Below are positions 42,296 to 52,458 of a DNA stretch of 64,000 nt, one piece after another. Source of the DNA: Flavobacteriales bacterium (lineage in GTDB: Bacteria > Bacteroidota > Bacteroidia > Flavobacteriales_F > PHOS-HE28); the NCBI GenBank assembly GCA_016703105.1, contig JADJCS010000005.1, forward strand, positions 124,001 through 188,000. Reading direction: 5' to 3'. Within the stretch, counting starts at the first letter, position 1. The number at the start of each line of letters is the position of its first letter. Below the pieces are notes generated by a model. That model worked only from the letters and a program-made list of their open reading frames with translations. It made no database searches and was not told the DNA's origin. The position numbers were made by a program, and so were the translations under genes.

Positions 42296-42325
42296 CAAAA
42301 ATACAAAGCTGGGTGATACGGACAA
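42296..42325 (-). promoter_or_regulatory. Bacteroidota-type promoter of tRNA-Glu
   Basis: Read leftward: TTG at 42325-42323, 19 nt, then TATTTTTG at 42303-42296. It lies about 54 nt upstream of the mature tRNA 5' end. The rest of 42326-42467 has nothing recognisable. Confidence 0.7.
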
Positions 42326-42467
42326 GGCCCTATGTTTCCGGCTAGCGTCTCTGCCCGCGTGAACAGTGGGAGGGTTTTCCACCGCAACGACGCTACGAGC
42401 GCAACGGGACCGCAGCGAATGAGGCATTGGCCTATGGCCTACGCGCAGAACCGATGGCCCGGAGGCC

Positions 42468-43184
42468 TTAAGTCACCTCGTTCGCATCGCTCTGGAACCG
42501 GAAGCCGAGGCGCTTGCCTGTGCTGATCTGCATGTTGGCGTTCAGCTCGTTCATCTCGCTCACCGTTACTTGGTTCACCTGGTCGTACGGAGGGGCGAGC
42601 AGGTCGAAATCCAGGACGTAGATGATCATGCTGTAGAGCACGTCCTTTAAGCGGGCCCGGTCCATCACGTTCTCCGGAAGGTCGTTGTAGAGAAAGCCGA
42701 GCTGCCGTTTGCCCTGCACGAAGAAGTGGCCCTCCTTGTTGAGGAAGAGCCGGGCCACGAGGTAGCCCAGATCGCGCTCCCGGTTGTACTTGAAGGAATC
42801 GCTGAGGAAGTTGTAGACGTTGATCAACCCGAAGTAACCGCGCAACTCGTCCTGCTCGAGGTAGGTGCTCTTCCACAGGCTGTGGCTCTGGTCCAACTTG
42901 AACACGTTGGTATGCATGTTGAAGATCAAGGTGTCGCCCGCCACCTTCAGCTCGCAGGCGAGGCTGCCCTTGTCCGTGTATTGCACGCCGATGCGCTCGT
43001 CGGCTTTCTTCGCATGGGTCTCCAGGTCGTCCGATATTTCGCGGAGCACTTCTTTGAGCTCGGCGAAGAGCGCGATGTTGCGCTGGTAGACGTCCTGTTT
43101 CATGCCGCTCTTCGTGCGCAGCATGCCCAGGATCATGCCCCGTGTATCGGGGGTCTTGGGCTTGGGGGGCTCCTTCTTGCTCAT
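42468..43184 (-). CDS. Conserved soluble protein of unknown function
   Basis: A 238-residue protein, 3 nt after the proS stop. It begins with a Lys/Pro-rich tail (SKKEPPKPKTPDTRG) and continues as a mixed alpha/beta domain: LFAELKEVLREISDDLETHAKK, LACELKVAGDTLIFNMHTNVF and DLGYLVARLFLNKEGHFFVQGKR. No signal peptide, membrane segment or catalytic motif is visible. Close spacing with proS suggests co-transcription, but no translational role can be deduced. Confidence 0.7.
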   Translation of the reverse strand: MSKKEPPKPKTPDTRGMILGMLRTKSGMKQDVYQRNIALFAELKEVLREISDDLETHAKKADERIGVQYTDKGSLACELKVAGDTLIFNMHTNVFKLDQSHSLWKSTYLEQDELRGYFGLINVYNFLSDSFKYNRERDLGYLVARLFLNKEGHFFVQGKRQLGFLYNDLPENVMDRARLKDVLYSMIIYVLDFDLLAPPYDQVNQVTVSEMNELNANMQISTGKRLGFRFQSDANEVT

Positions 43185-43187
43185 AGC

Positions 43188-44657
43188 TCAGTAGGCACGC
43201 GCGAAGACCACGCGTTGCTTGCTCGGACGACCGGTGACCATGCAGGCGCCGGGCGTGGTATCACCTTCCAGCGGTATGCACCGGATGGTGGCCTTGGTCT
43301 CTTCCTTGATCCGCGTTTCGGTCTCGGCGGTGCCGTCCCAATGGGCCAATAGAAAGCCACCCTCTTCGATCGCGGTCTTGAACTCGTCGTAGCTGTTCAC
43401 GGCACGTGTGAAACGCTCGCGCATGGCCAGTGCCTTCTGGTAGAGATTCTCCTGGATGGCTTGCAGCAGGTGTTCGATCTTCTCGGGGAGGTCGGTCATT
43501 TGCATCACCTGCTTTTCCAGTGTATCGCGCCGGGCGACTTCCACGGTACCGTTCTCCATATCCCGCGGGCCGACGGCGATGCGCACGGGAGCGCCTTTCA
43601 ACTCGTACTCGGCGAACTTCCAGCCGGGTTTCTTCTGGTCGTCGTTGTCGAACTTCACGGAGATGCCCTTGGCGCGCAGCGCCTGCATGGTGGGTTCCAG
43701 GTACTCCCCGATGGCCGTGAGCTGCTCGCTGTTCTTGGCGATGGGCACGATGGCCACCTGGATGGGCGCGAGCTTCGGGGGAAGCACGAGTCCATTGTCA
43801 TCGCTGTGCGTCATAATGAGCGCACCGACCAGGCGGGTGCTCACGCCCCAACTGGTGGCCCAGACCAGCTCCTGCTTGTTCTCCTTATTGGTGAACATCA
43901 CCTCGAAGGCCTTGGCGAAGTTCTGGCCGAGGAAGTGCGAGGTGCCGGCCTGCAGCGCCTTGCCATCCTGCATCATGGCTTCGATGCAATAGGTGTCTTC
44001 CGCCCCGGCGAAGCGCTCGCTGGCGGTCTTCACGCCCTTGATCACAGGAATGGCCATCCACTCTTCCGCGAAGCGCGCGTAGACATCCAACATGCGGCGG
44101 GTCTCTTCTTCGGCTTCCTGCTTGGTGGCATGGGCCGTGTGCCCTTCCTGCCACAGGAACTCCGCGGTGCGCAGGAAGAGGCGGGTGCGCATCTCCCAGC
44201 GCACCACGTTCGCCCATTGGTTGATGAGCAGGGGTAGATCGCGGTAGCTCTTGATCCAGCCGCGGTAGGTGTTCCAGATGATGGTCTCGCTGGTGGGGCG
44301 GATGATAAGTTCCTCCTCGAGTTTCGCGTCGGGGTCCACAATAACACCGTGGACGGGATCGCTCTTGAGGCGATAATGGGTCACCACCGCGCATTCCTTC
44401 GCGAAGCCTTCCACATGGCTGGCTTCTTTGGCCAGATAGCTCTTGGGGATGAAGAGCGGGAAATAGGCGTTGACATGCCCTGTGGCCTTGAACATGCCGT
44501 CGAGCGCGGACTGCATCTTCTCCCAGATGGCGTACCCATGGGGCTTGATCACCATGCATCCGCGCACATCGCTGTGCTCGGCCAGATCCGCCTTGAGGAC
44601 CAGATCATTGTACCATTGCGCGTAGTCCTGTGTACGCTTCGTCAACTGATCGGCCAT
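43188..44657 (-). CDS. proS: Prolyl-tRNA synthetase, archaeal/eukaryote-like (type 3)
   Basis: A 489-residue class II aminoacyl-tRNA synthetase charging tRNA-Pro. Motif 2 is in WANVVRWEMRTRLFLRTAEFLWQEGHTAH, GTSHFLGQNFAKAFEV is the proline pocket and LVWATSWGVSTRLVGALIMTHSDDNGLVLPP contains motif 3. It lacks the editing insertion of bacterial ProRS and has the extra C-terminal domain (GACMVTGRPSKQRVVFARAY end), as in many Bacteroidota. A TACTTTTG box at 44702-44709 (minus strand) with TTG 18 nt upstream is a plausible promoter. Confidence 0.97.
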   Translation of the reverse strand: MADQLTKRTQDYAQWYNDLVLKADLAEHSDVRGCMVIKPHGYAIWEKMQSALDGMFKATGHVNAYFPLFIPKSYLAKEASHVEGFAKECAVVTHYRLKSDPVHGVIVDPDAKLEEELIIRPTSETIIWNTYRGWIKSYRDLPLLINQWANVVRWEMRTRLFLRTAEFLWQEGHTAHATKQEAEEETRRMLDVYARFAEEWMAIPVIKGVKTASERFAGAEDTYCIEAMMQDGKALQAGTSHFLGQNFAKAFEVMFTNKENKQELVWATSWGVSTRLVGALIMTHSDDNGLVLPPKLAPIQVAIVPIAKNSEQLTAIGEYLEPTMQALRAKGISVKFDNDDQKKPGWKFAEYELKGAPVRIAVGPRDMENGTVEVARRDTLEKQVMQMTDLPEKIEHLLQAIQENLYQKALAMRERFTRAVNSYDEFKTAIEEGGFLLAHWDGTAETETRIKEETKATIRCIPLEGDTTPGACMVTGRPSKQRVVFARAY

Positions 44658-44701
44658 GCGCGGCAGTAAGTGGTATTATTTTTGTTCCTAAGGTTACCGG
44701 T

Positions 44702-44730
44702 CAAAAGTAGACAACGAACCAACCGTCCAA
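44702..44730 (-). promoter_or_regulatory. Candidate promoter of proS
   Basis: Read leftward: TTG at 44730-44728, 18 nt, then TACTTTTG at 44709-44702, 45 nt before the proS ATG. On the plus strand a TATTTTTG at 44677-44684 could serve the divergent lipoprotein gene but lacks a TTG at the right distance. Confidence 0.45.
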
Positions 44731-44747
44731 GGCGTTATCCCAGCACC

Positions 44748-45707
44748 ATGATGAACACCCGACGTTCACTCCTCCGCACCTTCCCCATCGCGCTGGTGGT
44801 GCTGTTCCTGTCCGCGTGCGGCGCCTTGAACACAACGCAGGTACGCGACAGCGTGTACGACCTCCCGAGCGAGCCCGTGGCACAGGTGGAACCCACCGCA
44901 CCACCGGCCGAACCTGAACCCGAACCAGCGACCAAGCAGGACGACTACTACAACGAGGACGAAAGCAAGCGCTATGCGGACCCGCGCAGCTACTACGATA
45001 TGACCTACAACGACCCGTACTACTACAACTACGGCCGGTTCGGCTTCGGGATGGGCATGGGTTCCTACGGCAGCGGGTTCGGCATGAACTATGGCTACGG
45101 TAACTCGGGCTATGGTGGCTGGAACGACCCCTATTGGAACAATAGCTGGCAGAGCGGCTATGGCGCATGGGGCTCCAATGGTTGGAACAACGGGTTCGGC
45201 GGGTATGGAGGCTACGGTGGGGGGTATGGGTACGGCAACTGTTGGGGTTGCTCGAGTTGGAACTCCGGATGGGGTTATGGCCCCTACTACGGCTACGGCG
45301 GCAACTGCTACGGCTGCTATCAACCCATCATCATCTGGAACGGCGATGTCGGCTCGGGATCCGTGGTCGGCCACCGGTCCAATATCAGCGGCGTTAGGCC
45401 TGGGTCGGGAGGCGACCTGAGTTCTTCCGGGAACCGCACCGTCGCCTACAATCCTGTAGGGCTTCAAGACCCGCGCGTTGTTCGCGAACACCAAATGCCT
45501 ACGACGCGGGCGCTGCCTGCGGATCCGGGATCACGGCCCATGCGCCCCTCGACCGAACGACCGCAACAACACGGCCGGGAAGACCGCCCGAACCGGCCCA
45601 GTTTTGAGACGCGCCCACAGGGTGGTTCGATGGATCAGGGCACCAGGCCCTCCGGTGGTGGCGGTCGAACGGATAGCCCTTCCCGTTCCGGAGGAAATCG
45701 CCGCTGA
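44748..45707 (+). CDS. Gly/Tyr-rich lipoprotein
   Basis: A 319-residue protein with lipobox LFLSAC (C24). A Pro/Glu-rich linker (~45-65) leads to a striking Gly/Tyr/Asn/Trp-rich region (about 85-215: repeats such as GYGNSGYGGWN and GGYGGYGGGYGYGN), then a basic, Arg/Pro/Ser-rich, disordered tail. Such composition suits a flexible, sticky surface or periplasmic protein; no enzyme motif is visible. It precedes the FadL-like gene by 3 nt, so they are probably co-expressed. ATG 44751 is an equal alternative start. Confidence 0.75.
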   Translation: MMNTRRSLLRTFPIALVVLFLSACGALNTTQVRDSVYDLPSEPVAQVEPTAPPAEPEPEPATKQDDYYNEDESKRYADPRSYYDMTYNDPYYYNYGRFGFGMGMGSYGSGFGMNYGYGNSGYGGWNDPYWNNSWQSGYGAWGSNGWNNGFGGYGGYGGGYGYGNCWGCSSWNSGWGYGPYYGYGGNCYGCYQPIIIWNGDVGSGSVVGHRSNISGVRPGSGGDLSSSGNRTVAYNPVGLQDPRVVREHQMPTTRALPADPGSRPMRPSTERPQQHGREDRPNRPSFETRPQGGSMDQGTRPSGGGGRTDSPSRSGGNRR

Positions 45708-45710
45708 CCC

Positions 45711-47207
45711 ATGTCCGTTCGATCCCTAGCCAGTGGTCACAGACCGCATAAGTGGGCCTTTGCCCTTGTCGTCCTTTTCGCGGCCACGCAACTCGCCGCG
45801 CAGAACGAAGAGGATGCCTTGCGCATCGGGACTATGCGACCGCAGGGCACGGCGCGCAGTTTGGGACTGGGTGGCGCTTTCGGTGCGTTGGGCGGTGATG
45901 CCGGTGCGCTCTGGGTGAACCCCGGTGCGATGGCGCTCTACACCACCACCGAGTTCTCCATTACCCCTGGCATCGAGTTCCACGATGCGAGCAACACTTT
46001 TTATGGCACAGCAAGCTCCAACTCGGACGCTCGCATTTTCTTCGGCAACCTGGCCTTGGTGTTGAACTTCAAACCCAAGGAGGGCTCCGCGATGAAAGGG
46101 AGCAGCTTCGGTCTGGTGTTCGATCGCACGGCCAGTCATCACTGGGAGCGCGTGGCGACCGGAGCGGTGAACAGTTCCTTGCTTCAACAGTTCGCGGACG
46201 CGGCCCATGGTCAGTTGCCTGAGGAGTTCAACCAATTCACCACCGACCTTGCCTGGCAGACCTACGGTATCAACCAGATCGACTCCAGCCTGAACTATGT
46301 GAGCGCGATACCGGCCGGTGCTGCGACGGAACAGCGCCATACGATCTCTACCGGGGGAGCGAACACGAACACCTCCTTCTTCTATGCGGGCAACTACAAC
46401 AACCGGTTGTATTTCGGCGCCGCGATAGGCATCCTTGGCAGCAAGTTGGAGCGCCGTATCGTGCAGAACGAAACCACATCGGACGAGGATCTCGATCTGA
46501 AGAGCCTGCGCTACGAGGAGCGGCTCGTGACACGGGGCACCGGTTTCGATGTGAAACTGGGAGTGGTAGGCCGCATCACCGATCAGTTCCGGCTGGGTGC
46601 TTCGCTGCATTCTCCTGCCTTCTTCTCCCTCACGGACGCCTACTTCAGCCGCATGGAGACCTCGTTCCGCACTCCGGACAGTTCCGGGGTCTATGACTAT
46701 GCCTGGGATTCGCCGGATGGTTCGTACAGCTATCGCCTCAATACTCCTTGGCGCGTGTTGGCCTCTGCTGCGTATATCGTCGGCAAACGCGGCGTGATCA
46801 GCGTTGACTATGAATACAGCAGTCCACGCAACATGCGCTTCCGCACAGCTGACGCCTTGGTGGACGACTATGATTTCGGCTATGAGAACCGCAGGATCAA
46901 GGACCTCTATCGCCCGACCCACAGTGTGCGCGCCGGCACCGAGTGGCGCTTGGGCGTGCTGTATTTGCGCGGCGGTGTGGCCTGGTGGATGGACCCGTAC
47001 GTGGGCACAAGCGAACTGCAAGGAAGTGACCTGATGCGGTACTCCTTGGGCGGTGGGTTCCGCAAGGACCGGCTCTCTTTGGACCTGACCCTGGCCTATG
47101 ATCAACGTTCAGGCTCCTACTACACCTATGGACCGGACTACGTGGACCCGGTGCGCGAGACGACCACCGCCTATCGGGCGCTCTTCACTGTCGCCTATCG
47201 TCCGTAA
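45711..47207 (+). CDS. OmpP1/FadL-like outer-membrane protein
   Basis: A 498-residue beta-barrel protein with signal peptide (FALVVLFAATQLAAQ). The N-terminal block RIGTMRPQGTARSLGLGGAFGALGGDAGALWVNPGAMALY is typical of the FadL/OmpP1 hatch region (NPG motif), and the remainder alternates strands ending in an aromatic-rich final strand (YRALFTVAYRP). The family moves hydrophobic compounds across the outer membrane; the substrate is unknown. Confidence 0.88.
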   Translation: MSVRSLASGHRPHKWAFALVVLFAATQLAAQNEEDALRIGTMRPQGTARSLGLGGAFGALGGDAGALWVNPGAMALYTTTEFSITPGIEFHDASNTFYGTASSNSDARIFFGNLALVLNFKPKEGSAMKGSSFGLVFDRTASHHWERVATGAVNSSLLQQFADAAHGQLPEEFNQFTTDLAWQTYGINQIDSSLNYVSAIPAGAATEQRHTISTGGANTNTSFFYAGNYNNRLYFGAAIGILGSKLERRIVQNETTSDEDLDLKSLRYEERLVTRGTGFDVKLGVVGRITDQFRLGASLHSPAFFSLTDAYFSRMETSFRTPDSSGVYDYAWDSPDGSYSYRLNTPWRVLASAAYIVGKRGVISVDYEYSSPRNMRFRTADALVDDYDFGYENRRIKDLYRPTHSVRAGTEWRLGVLYLRGGVAWWMDPYVGTSELQGSDLMRYSLGGGFRKDRLSLDLTLAYDQRSGSYYTYGPDYVDPVRETTTAYRALFTVAYRP

Positions 47208-47228
47208 GCCTCGGTAGGTACAAAATGA

Positions 47229-47262
47229 GAAGGGCCGCCCGGAAGGCGGCCCTTGTTCTTTC
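47229..47262. terminator. Bidirectional terminator between convergent genes
   Basis: AAGGGCCGCC / GGCGGCCCTT 10-bp stem (47230-47254) with a short loop, followed rightward by GTTCTTTC and leftward by TCTCATTTTG. It lies between the stops of the FadL-like gene and the zinc-ribbon gene. Confidence 0.8.
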
Positions 47263-47274
47263 GATGTTCGGGGA

Positions 47275-48117
47275 TCAATTCTCTCCCTTGATGTGCTCCA
47301 CCACATAGTCATCCACCAAGATGCGGCCGCAGTGTTCGCACACGATGATCTTCTTGTGGCTGCTGATGTCCAAGTGGCGCTGAGGTGGGATGGAGTTGAA
47401 GCAGCCTCCGCAAGAGCCACGCTCCACCGGCACCACGGCCAGGCCATTGCGTGCGTTGGTGCGTATGCGGCGGTAGGCGCTCAACAGGCGCTCTTCCACA
47501 TGGGAAGAGGTCTGCTCCACCTTCTTCATCAAGGCCTTCTCCTCCTTCTCGGTCTCGGCCACGATGTCGTCCAACTCCTTCTTCTTGTGGTCCAGATCCT
47601 TCTTGCGCTCTTTGCACAAGGCGGTGCTCTCGTCCACCACCACTTTCTTGGTCTCGATCTGTGCCTTGGTCTCCTTGATGCGCTTCTCGGCCAACTGGAT
47701 CTCCAAGTTCTGGAATTCGATCTCCTTGCTCAGTGAATCGTACTCGCGGTTGTTGCGCACTTTGGCCTGCTGCGCCTCGTACTTCTTGATCGACGCCTTG
47801 GCGTCCTTGATCATATTGAGGCGGTCGGCCACGCTGGTCTCCAGCTCTTTCAGCTCTTCGTCCAACTTGGTACGACGGGTCTCCAGGCCGGCCACTTCGT
47901 CCTCCAGGTCCTGCACTTCCAAGGGTAGCTCACCGCGTTGGGTGCGGATGCGGTCCACTTTGGAATCGATCACCTGCAAACGGTAGAGTTCCACCAGCTT
48001 TTCAGCGATGGTGATCTCCGCTTTGTTGGCCGCATTGCTCGCTTTGGATGCACTACCGTTCTTACCAGCGGTGGCGGTTTCTTCCTTGGCCGCGGTCTTC
48101 ACGTCGGTCTTCGCCAT
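47275..48117 (-). CDS. Coiled-coil protein with C4 zinc ribbon (CT398-like)
   Basis: A 280-residue protein: a Lys/Ala-rich N-terminus, then ~170 residues of coiled coil (LEVQDLEDEVAGLETRRTKLDEEL and onward, ~60-210) and a C-terminal zinc ribbon with CGGC and CEHC (SCGGCFNSIPPQ ... IIVCEHCGRIL). This is the CT398/C4-type zinc-ribbon family, typically next to Nif3-like genes in Bacteroidota, as here. Its biochemical role is not established. ATG 48117 is 2 nt after the Nif3 stop; TTG 48123 is a less likely start. Confidence 0.87.
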   Translation of the reverse strand: MAKTDVKTAAKEETATAGKNGSASKASNAANKAEITIAEKLVELYRLQVIDSKVDRIRTQRGELPLEVQDLEDEVAGLETRRTKLDEELKELETSVADRLNMIKDAKASIKKYEAQQAKVRNNREYDSLSKEIEFQNLEIQLAEKRIKETKAQIETKKVVVDESTALCKERKKDLDHKKKELDDIVAETEKEEKALMKKVEQTSSHVEERLLSAYRRIRTNARNGLAVVPVERGSCGGCFNSIPPQRHLDISSHKKIIVCEHCGRILVDDYVVEHIKGEN

Positions 48118-48119
48118 GT

Positions 48120-48536
48120 TCAAGAATAATGGATGGGGTCGGTGACGATTTCCGTCAAACGGACCGCAAATGTAGGCATTTCCCTCTGTAGGTACCGGGC
48201 GATCAATGCGGGCGTGAACTGCTCGCTGCCGTAATGGCCGATATCCGCCAAAAGGAGCCGCCTATCCACATCGAAGAACTGGTGGTACTTGAGGTCACCG
48301 GTGAGAAAGGCATCGGCCCCGGCCGCCACGGCCCGCTCCAAAAGGAACGACCCGGAACCACCGCATAGAGCTACGCGGCGCACGGGCCGCCCGAGCAAAG
48401 CGGTATGCCGCACGACCCGTAGGCCAAAGACCTCCTTCAGCCTGGACACAAAAGTTCCTTCCTCCATCGGCTGATCCCATTCCCCCACCAGTCCACTGCC
48501 AATACCCGGATGCCTGTTAGCCAGGGGGTCGATCAT
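48120..48536 (-). CDS. Nif3-like dinuclear metal protein, C-terminal fragment (frameshifted)
   Basis: A 138-residue fragment with NRHPGIGSGLVGEW, VALCGGSGSFLLERAVAAGADAFLTGDLKYHQFFD and LLADIGHYGSEQF, the second half of the NIF3/YbgI metal site (GDLKYH, GHYGSE). It continues the 48517-49212 fragment; one extra C in the run at 48524-48528 separates them. The inferred whole gene is 48120-49212, about 363 residues, the normal Bacteroidota length. Confidence 0.87.
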   Translation of the reverse strand: MIDPLANRHPGIGSGLVGEWDQPMEEGTFVSRLKEVFGLRVVRHTALLGRPVRRVALCGGSGSFLLERAVAAGADAFLTGDLKYHQFFDVDRRLLLADIGHYGSEQFTPALIARYLQREMPTFAVRLTEIVTDPIHYS

Positions 48537-49212
48537 AGGCCACCTCCTCGTAAGGATGGGCCGACCGCATCGCAGCGATCACCCTTCCTTCCAAATGCGC
48601 CGGGAGGACCACTTCCACCCGCACCTCGGCTTCATGGTGACGCTCGCGGCGCTTCCCCACGAACGGGTCGGTGCCTTCCCCCGGTCTGAACGTACCTAGC
48701 CCTTCCGCATTAAAGCTGCATTCGTCGTACGCCCCGACCCGACCTGCTCCAGCAGAGAAAAGGGCGTCCCGCAACGCTTCGGCATGGGTCTTTGGAACGA
48801 AGACGGCCAACTTCAGGAGCTGGCCCGCCCGGGGCGCAAGCACCTGGGTCCGAAGGAGGCCCAACCGTTCGGCGATCTCCCCGTTCACCCCGCTCAGCAC
48901 GTTATCCAAGTTGGTATGCACGGCGTAGATCGCGACACCATGCTTCAAAGCCAGCAGCACGGTGCGTTCCACATAAGTTCGCGCCACCAGGCTCTTCAAC
49001 CCCTTGAAAATGACCGGGTGGTGGGTGATGATCAGACCGCAGCCTTGGGCCGCTGCCTCCGCCACGACCGCCTCGGTACAATCCAAACACACCAGAGCCG
49101 ATCGCACCTCCCCCGTGGGATCACCGAGCTGAAGACCGCAGTTGTCATAGTCCTCCTGCAAACTCGGTGGAGCCCAGGCCTCAAGCACCGTGATCACGTC
49201 TTTGATGCGCAT
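48517..49212 (-). CDS. Nif3-like dinuclear metal protein, N-terminal fragment (frameshifted)
   Basis: Starts MRIKDVITVLEAWAPPSLQEDYDNCGLQLGD, with VCLDCTEAVV and the first metal motif LIITHHPVIF, plus YAVHTNLDN. An internal domain (residues ~130-225) is the extra domain of long Nif3-like proteins and ends HPYEEVAYDR. The following PPG-stop is out of frame because of one extra C at 48524-48528. The function of the family is uncertain (metal-dependent hydrolase proposed). ATG 49212 is only 12 nt from the divergent lpxK start. Confidence 0.87.
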   Translation of the reverse strand: MRIKDVITVLEAWAPPSLQEDYDNCGLQLGDPTGEVRSALVCLDCTEAVVAEAAAQGCGLIITHHPVIFKGLKSLVARTYVERTVLLALKHGVAIYAVHTNLDNVLSGVNGEIAERLGLLRTQVLAPRAGQLLKLAVFVPKTHAEALRDALFSAGAGRVGAYDECSFNAEGLGTFRPGEGTDPFVGKRRERHHEAEVRVEVVLPAHLEGRVIAAMRSAHPYEEVAYDRPPG

Positions 49213-49224
49213 CTTTCGCCGTTC

Positions 49225-50550
49225 ATGGGTGTGCAGGCAAAGTACGGGTTGCTGTTGCGAAGGCTCTTGCTCTGGCCCGCCACCGCGGTCTATGGGGGTA
49301 TTCTCCACCTGCGCCATGCCCTCTACGACCGAGGTCTGCTTACGAGCACCCGACCGACCGTGCCGACCATTGCTGTGGGAAACCTGAGCCTGGGAGGAAC
49401 GGGGAAGACCCCTCATGTGGAACTGATACTTCGCTCTCTGGAGGGCTTTTCGCCCCTCGCCACACTTAGCCGAGGGTATGGCCGAAAAGGAACTGGTTTT
49501 CAGGAGGTTTTGAGCGATGACACGGCTGCGAAGAGCGGCGATGAGCCCTTGCAGATCGCGAGAAAATTCCCCCAGGTCCGCGTTTTCGTCGGCGCCGACC
49601 GGGTGGCCGCGGTCGCCGCCATCACAGCCAAGGTGCCCGATGTCAAAGCAGTGGTTCTTGATGATGCCCTTCAGCACCGATCACTGAACGCCGGGCTGAA
49701 CATTTTGCTCACCACTTGGACCAAGCCCTTTTCCAATGATGCCCTGCTTCCGGCGGGAACACTGCGCGACTTGCGCGGCCGGGCTCGAGCAGCGGGGATG
49801 GTGATCGTGACCAAGTGTCCTGGCCCGCCCAATGCGGTAGAGCAACAGAAGTGGAGAACGCGGCTGCATCTGAAGCCCGAACAGGTGTTGTACTTCAGTG
49901 CGATCGCTTACGACGCGCCGAACTGGCTCCTTCCCACGGAGGGTTATGTGCCGGTGGGTCAGGGGGTGTCCGCGCTGCTCTTCACCGGCATTGCCGACCC
50001 TGATCCGCTGGCGATGCATGCGCGCACGTTGTGGGGCCGGGTCGATCACCTCGCCTTTCCCGACCACCACCCCTTCAGCCCCAGCGACCTGCGAAGGCTG
50101 GCAGGCCTTTTCAGTAGTTTCGCGGCCGGCCCGAAAGTGCTGGTCACCACGGAGAAGGACGCCATGCGGCTCCGATCCGTGATCGCGGGAAGTCCCCTGC
50201 GGGCTGAGCGGGTTGGGGAAGGAGATCGATGTGAAGTACGCGATCGCCTACAAGGACATTCCCGAGTTCCCAGTGAGTACCGTGGAAGGCCATCCGGGCA
50301 AGTTGCTCTTCGGCCTCCTGGGTGGCAAGCCGGTGGTCGCCATGCAAGGGCGCTTCCATTTCTACGAGGGCTGGACCATGAACGAGGTGGTGCTCCCCGT
50401 GCGCGTGATGAAGTTCCTTGGCATCAAGCGCCTTTTTGTGAGCAATGCGTGCGGCGGTGTGAACCCCACCTTCGAGACCGGCGATCTGATGATCCTGGAC
50501 GATCACATCTGTCTCTTCCCCAATCCCCTCATCGGAAAGAACATCGATGA
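49225..50550 (+). CDS. lpxK: Tetraacyldisaccharide 4'-kinase LpxK, C-terminus lost
   Basis: Lipid A kinase phosphorylating the 4' position of the tetraacyl disaccharide at the inner membrane. An N-terminal amphipathic helix (LLLRRLLLWPATAVYGGILHLRHALYDRG) precedes Walker A GGTGKT within VGNLSLGGTGKTPHVE, then SRGYGRK, SGDEPLQIA, VVLDDALQHR and VTTEKDAMRL. Recognisable LpxK ends near residue 328 (~50210), lacking roughly the last 30 residues of the family. The frame stays open to 50550, but that part is purine-phosphorylase DNA read in the wrong frame. A deletion of perhaps 200 bp joining lpxK to the next gene is inferred. ATG 49225 or GTG 49231 are possible starts. Confidence 0.88.
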   Translation: MGVQAKYGLLLRRLLLWPATAVYGGILHLRHALYDRGLLTSTRPTVPTIAVGNLSLGGTGKTPHVELILRSLEGFSPLATLSRGYGRKGTGFQEVLSDDTAAKSGDEPLQIARKFPQVRVFVGADRVAAVAAITAKVPDVKAVVLDDALQHRSLNAGLNILLTTWTKPFSNDALLPAGTLRDLRGRARAAGMVIVTKCPGPPNAVEQQKWRTRLHLKPEQVLYFSAIAYDAPNWLLPTEGYVPVGQGVSALLFTGIADPDPLAMHARTLWGRVDHLAFPDHHPFSPSDLRRLAGLFSSFAAGPKVLVTTEKDAMRLRSVIAGSPLRAERVGEGDRCEVRDRLQGHSRVPSEYRGRPSGQVALRPPGWQAGGRHARALPFLRGLDHERGGAPRARDEVPWHQAPFCEQCVRRCEPHLRDRRSDDPGRSHLSLPQSPHRKEHR

Positions 50551-50925
50551 GCTCGGGCCACGCTTCCCGGAAATGAGCGAGCCGTACGATCACGGCTTCA
50601 TCGCTACGGCCAAGAGCATCGCTGCGAAGCACAACATTGCCGTGCAGGTCGGCACTTACGTGGGTCTCACGGGCCCTACTTTGGAAACCCCGGCCGAGTA
50701 CCGTTACGTCCGCAACATCGGGGGTGATGCGGTTGGGATGAGCACCGTGCCCGAAGTGATCGCGGCACGCCACATGGGCGTTCCTTGCTTCGCGATGAGC
50801 GTGATCACCGACATGGGCGTGGAGGGTCGCATCGAAAAAACCACGCACGAGATGGTGCAGCGTGTGGCGGAGCAGGCAGAGCCGAAGCTCACGTTGATCA
50901 TGAAGGAACTCATCGCCTCCTGCGC

Positions 50926-50929
<4 letters not shown>
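50213..50929 (+). CDS. Purine-nucleoside phosphorylase, N-terminus lost
   Basis: A 238-residue trimeric-type PNP lacking about the first 30-40 residues, including the phosphate-binding GxGLG loop. It begins within GLGKEIDVKY and continues IPEFPVSTVEGHPGKLLFGLL, VVAMQGRFHFYEGWTM, LFVSNACGGVNP and VGTYVGLTGPTLETPAEYR, with GMSTVPEVIAARH and VITDMG near the end. The TTG at 50213 is only the first in-frame start; the real one is missing together with the end of lpxK. Its stop overlaps the gatB ATG. It should cleave purine nucleosides for salvage. Confidence 0.9.

Positions 50930-52454
<1,525 letters not shown>

Positions 52455-52458
<4 letters not shown>

Noticed and set aside
45726..47105. 459-residue open frame on the minus strand
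   Set aside because: Antisense to the FadL-like gene; low-complexity Ala/Val/His composition.
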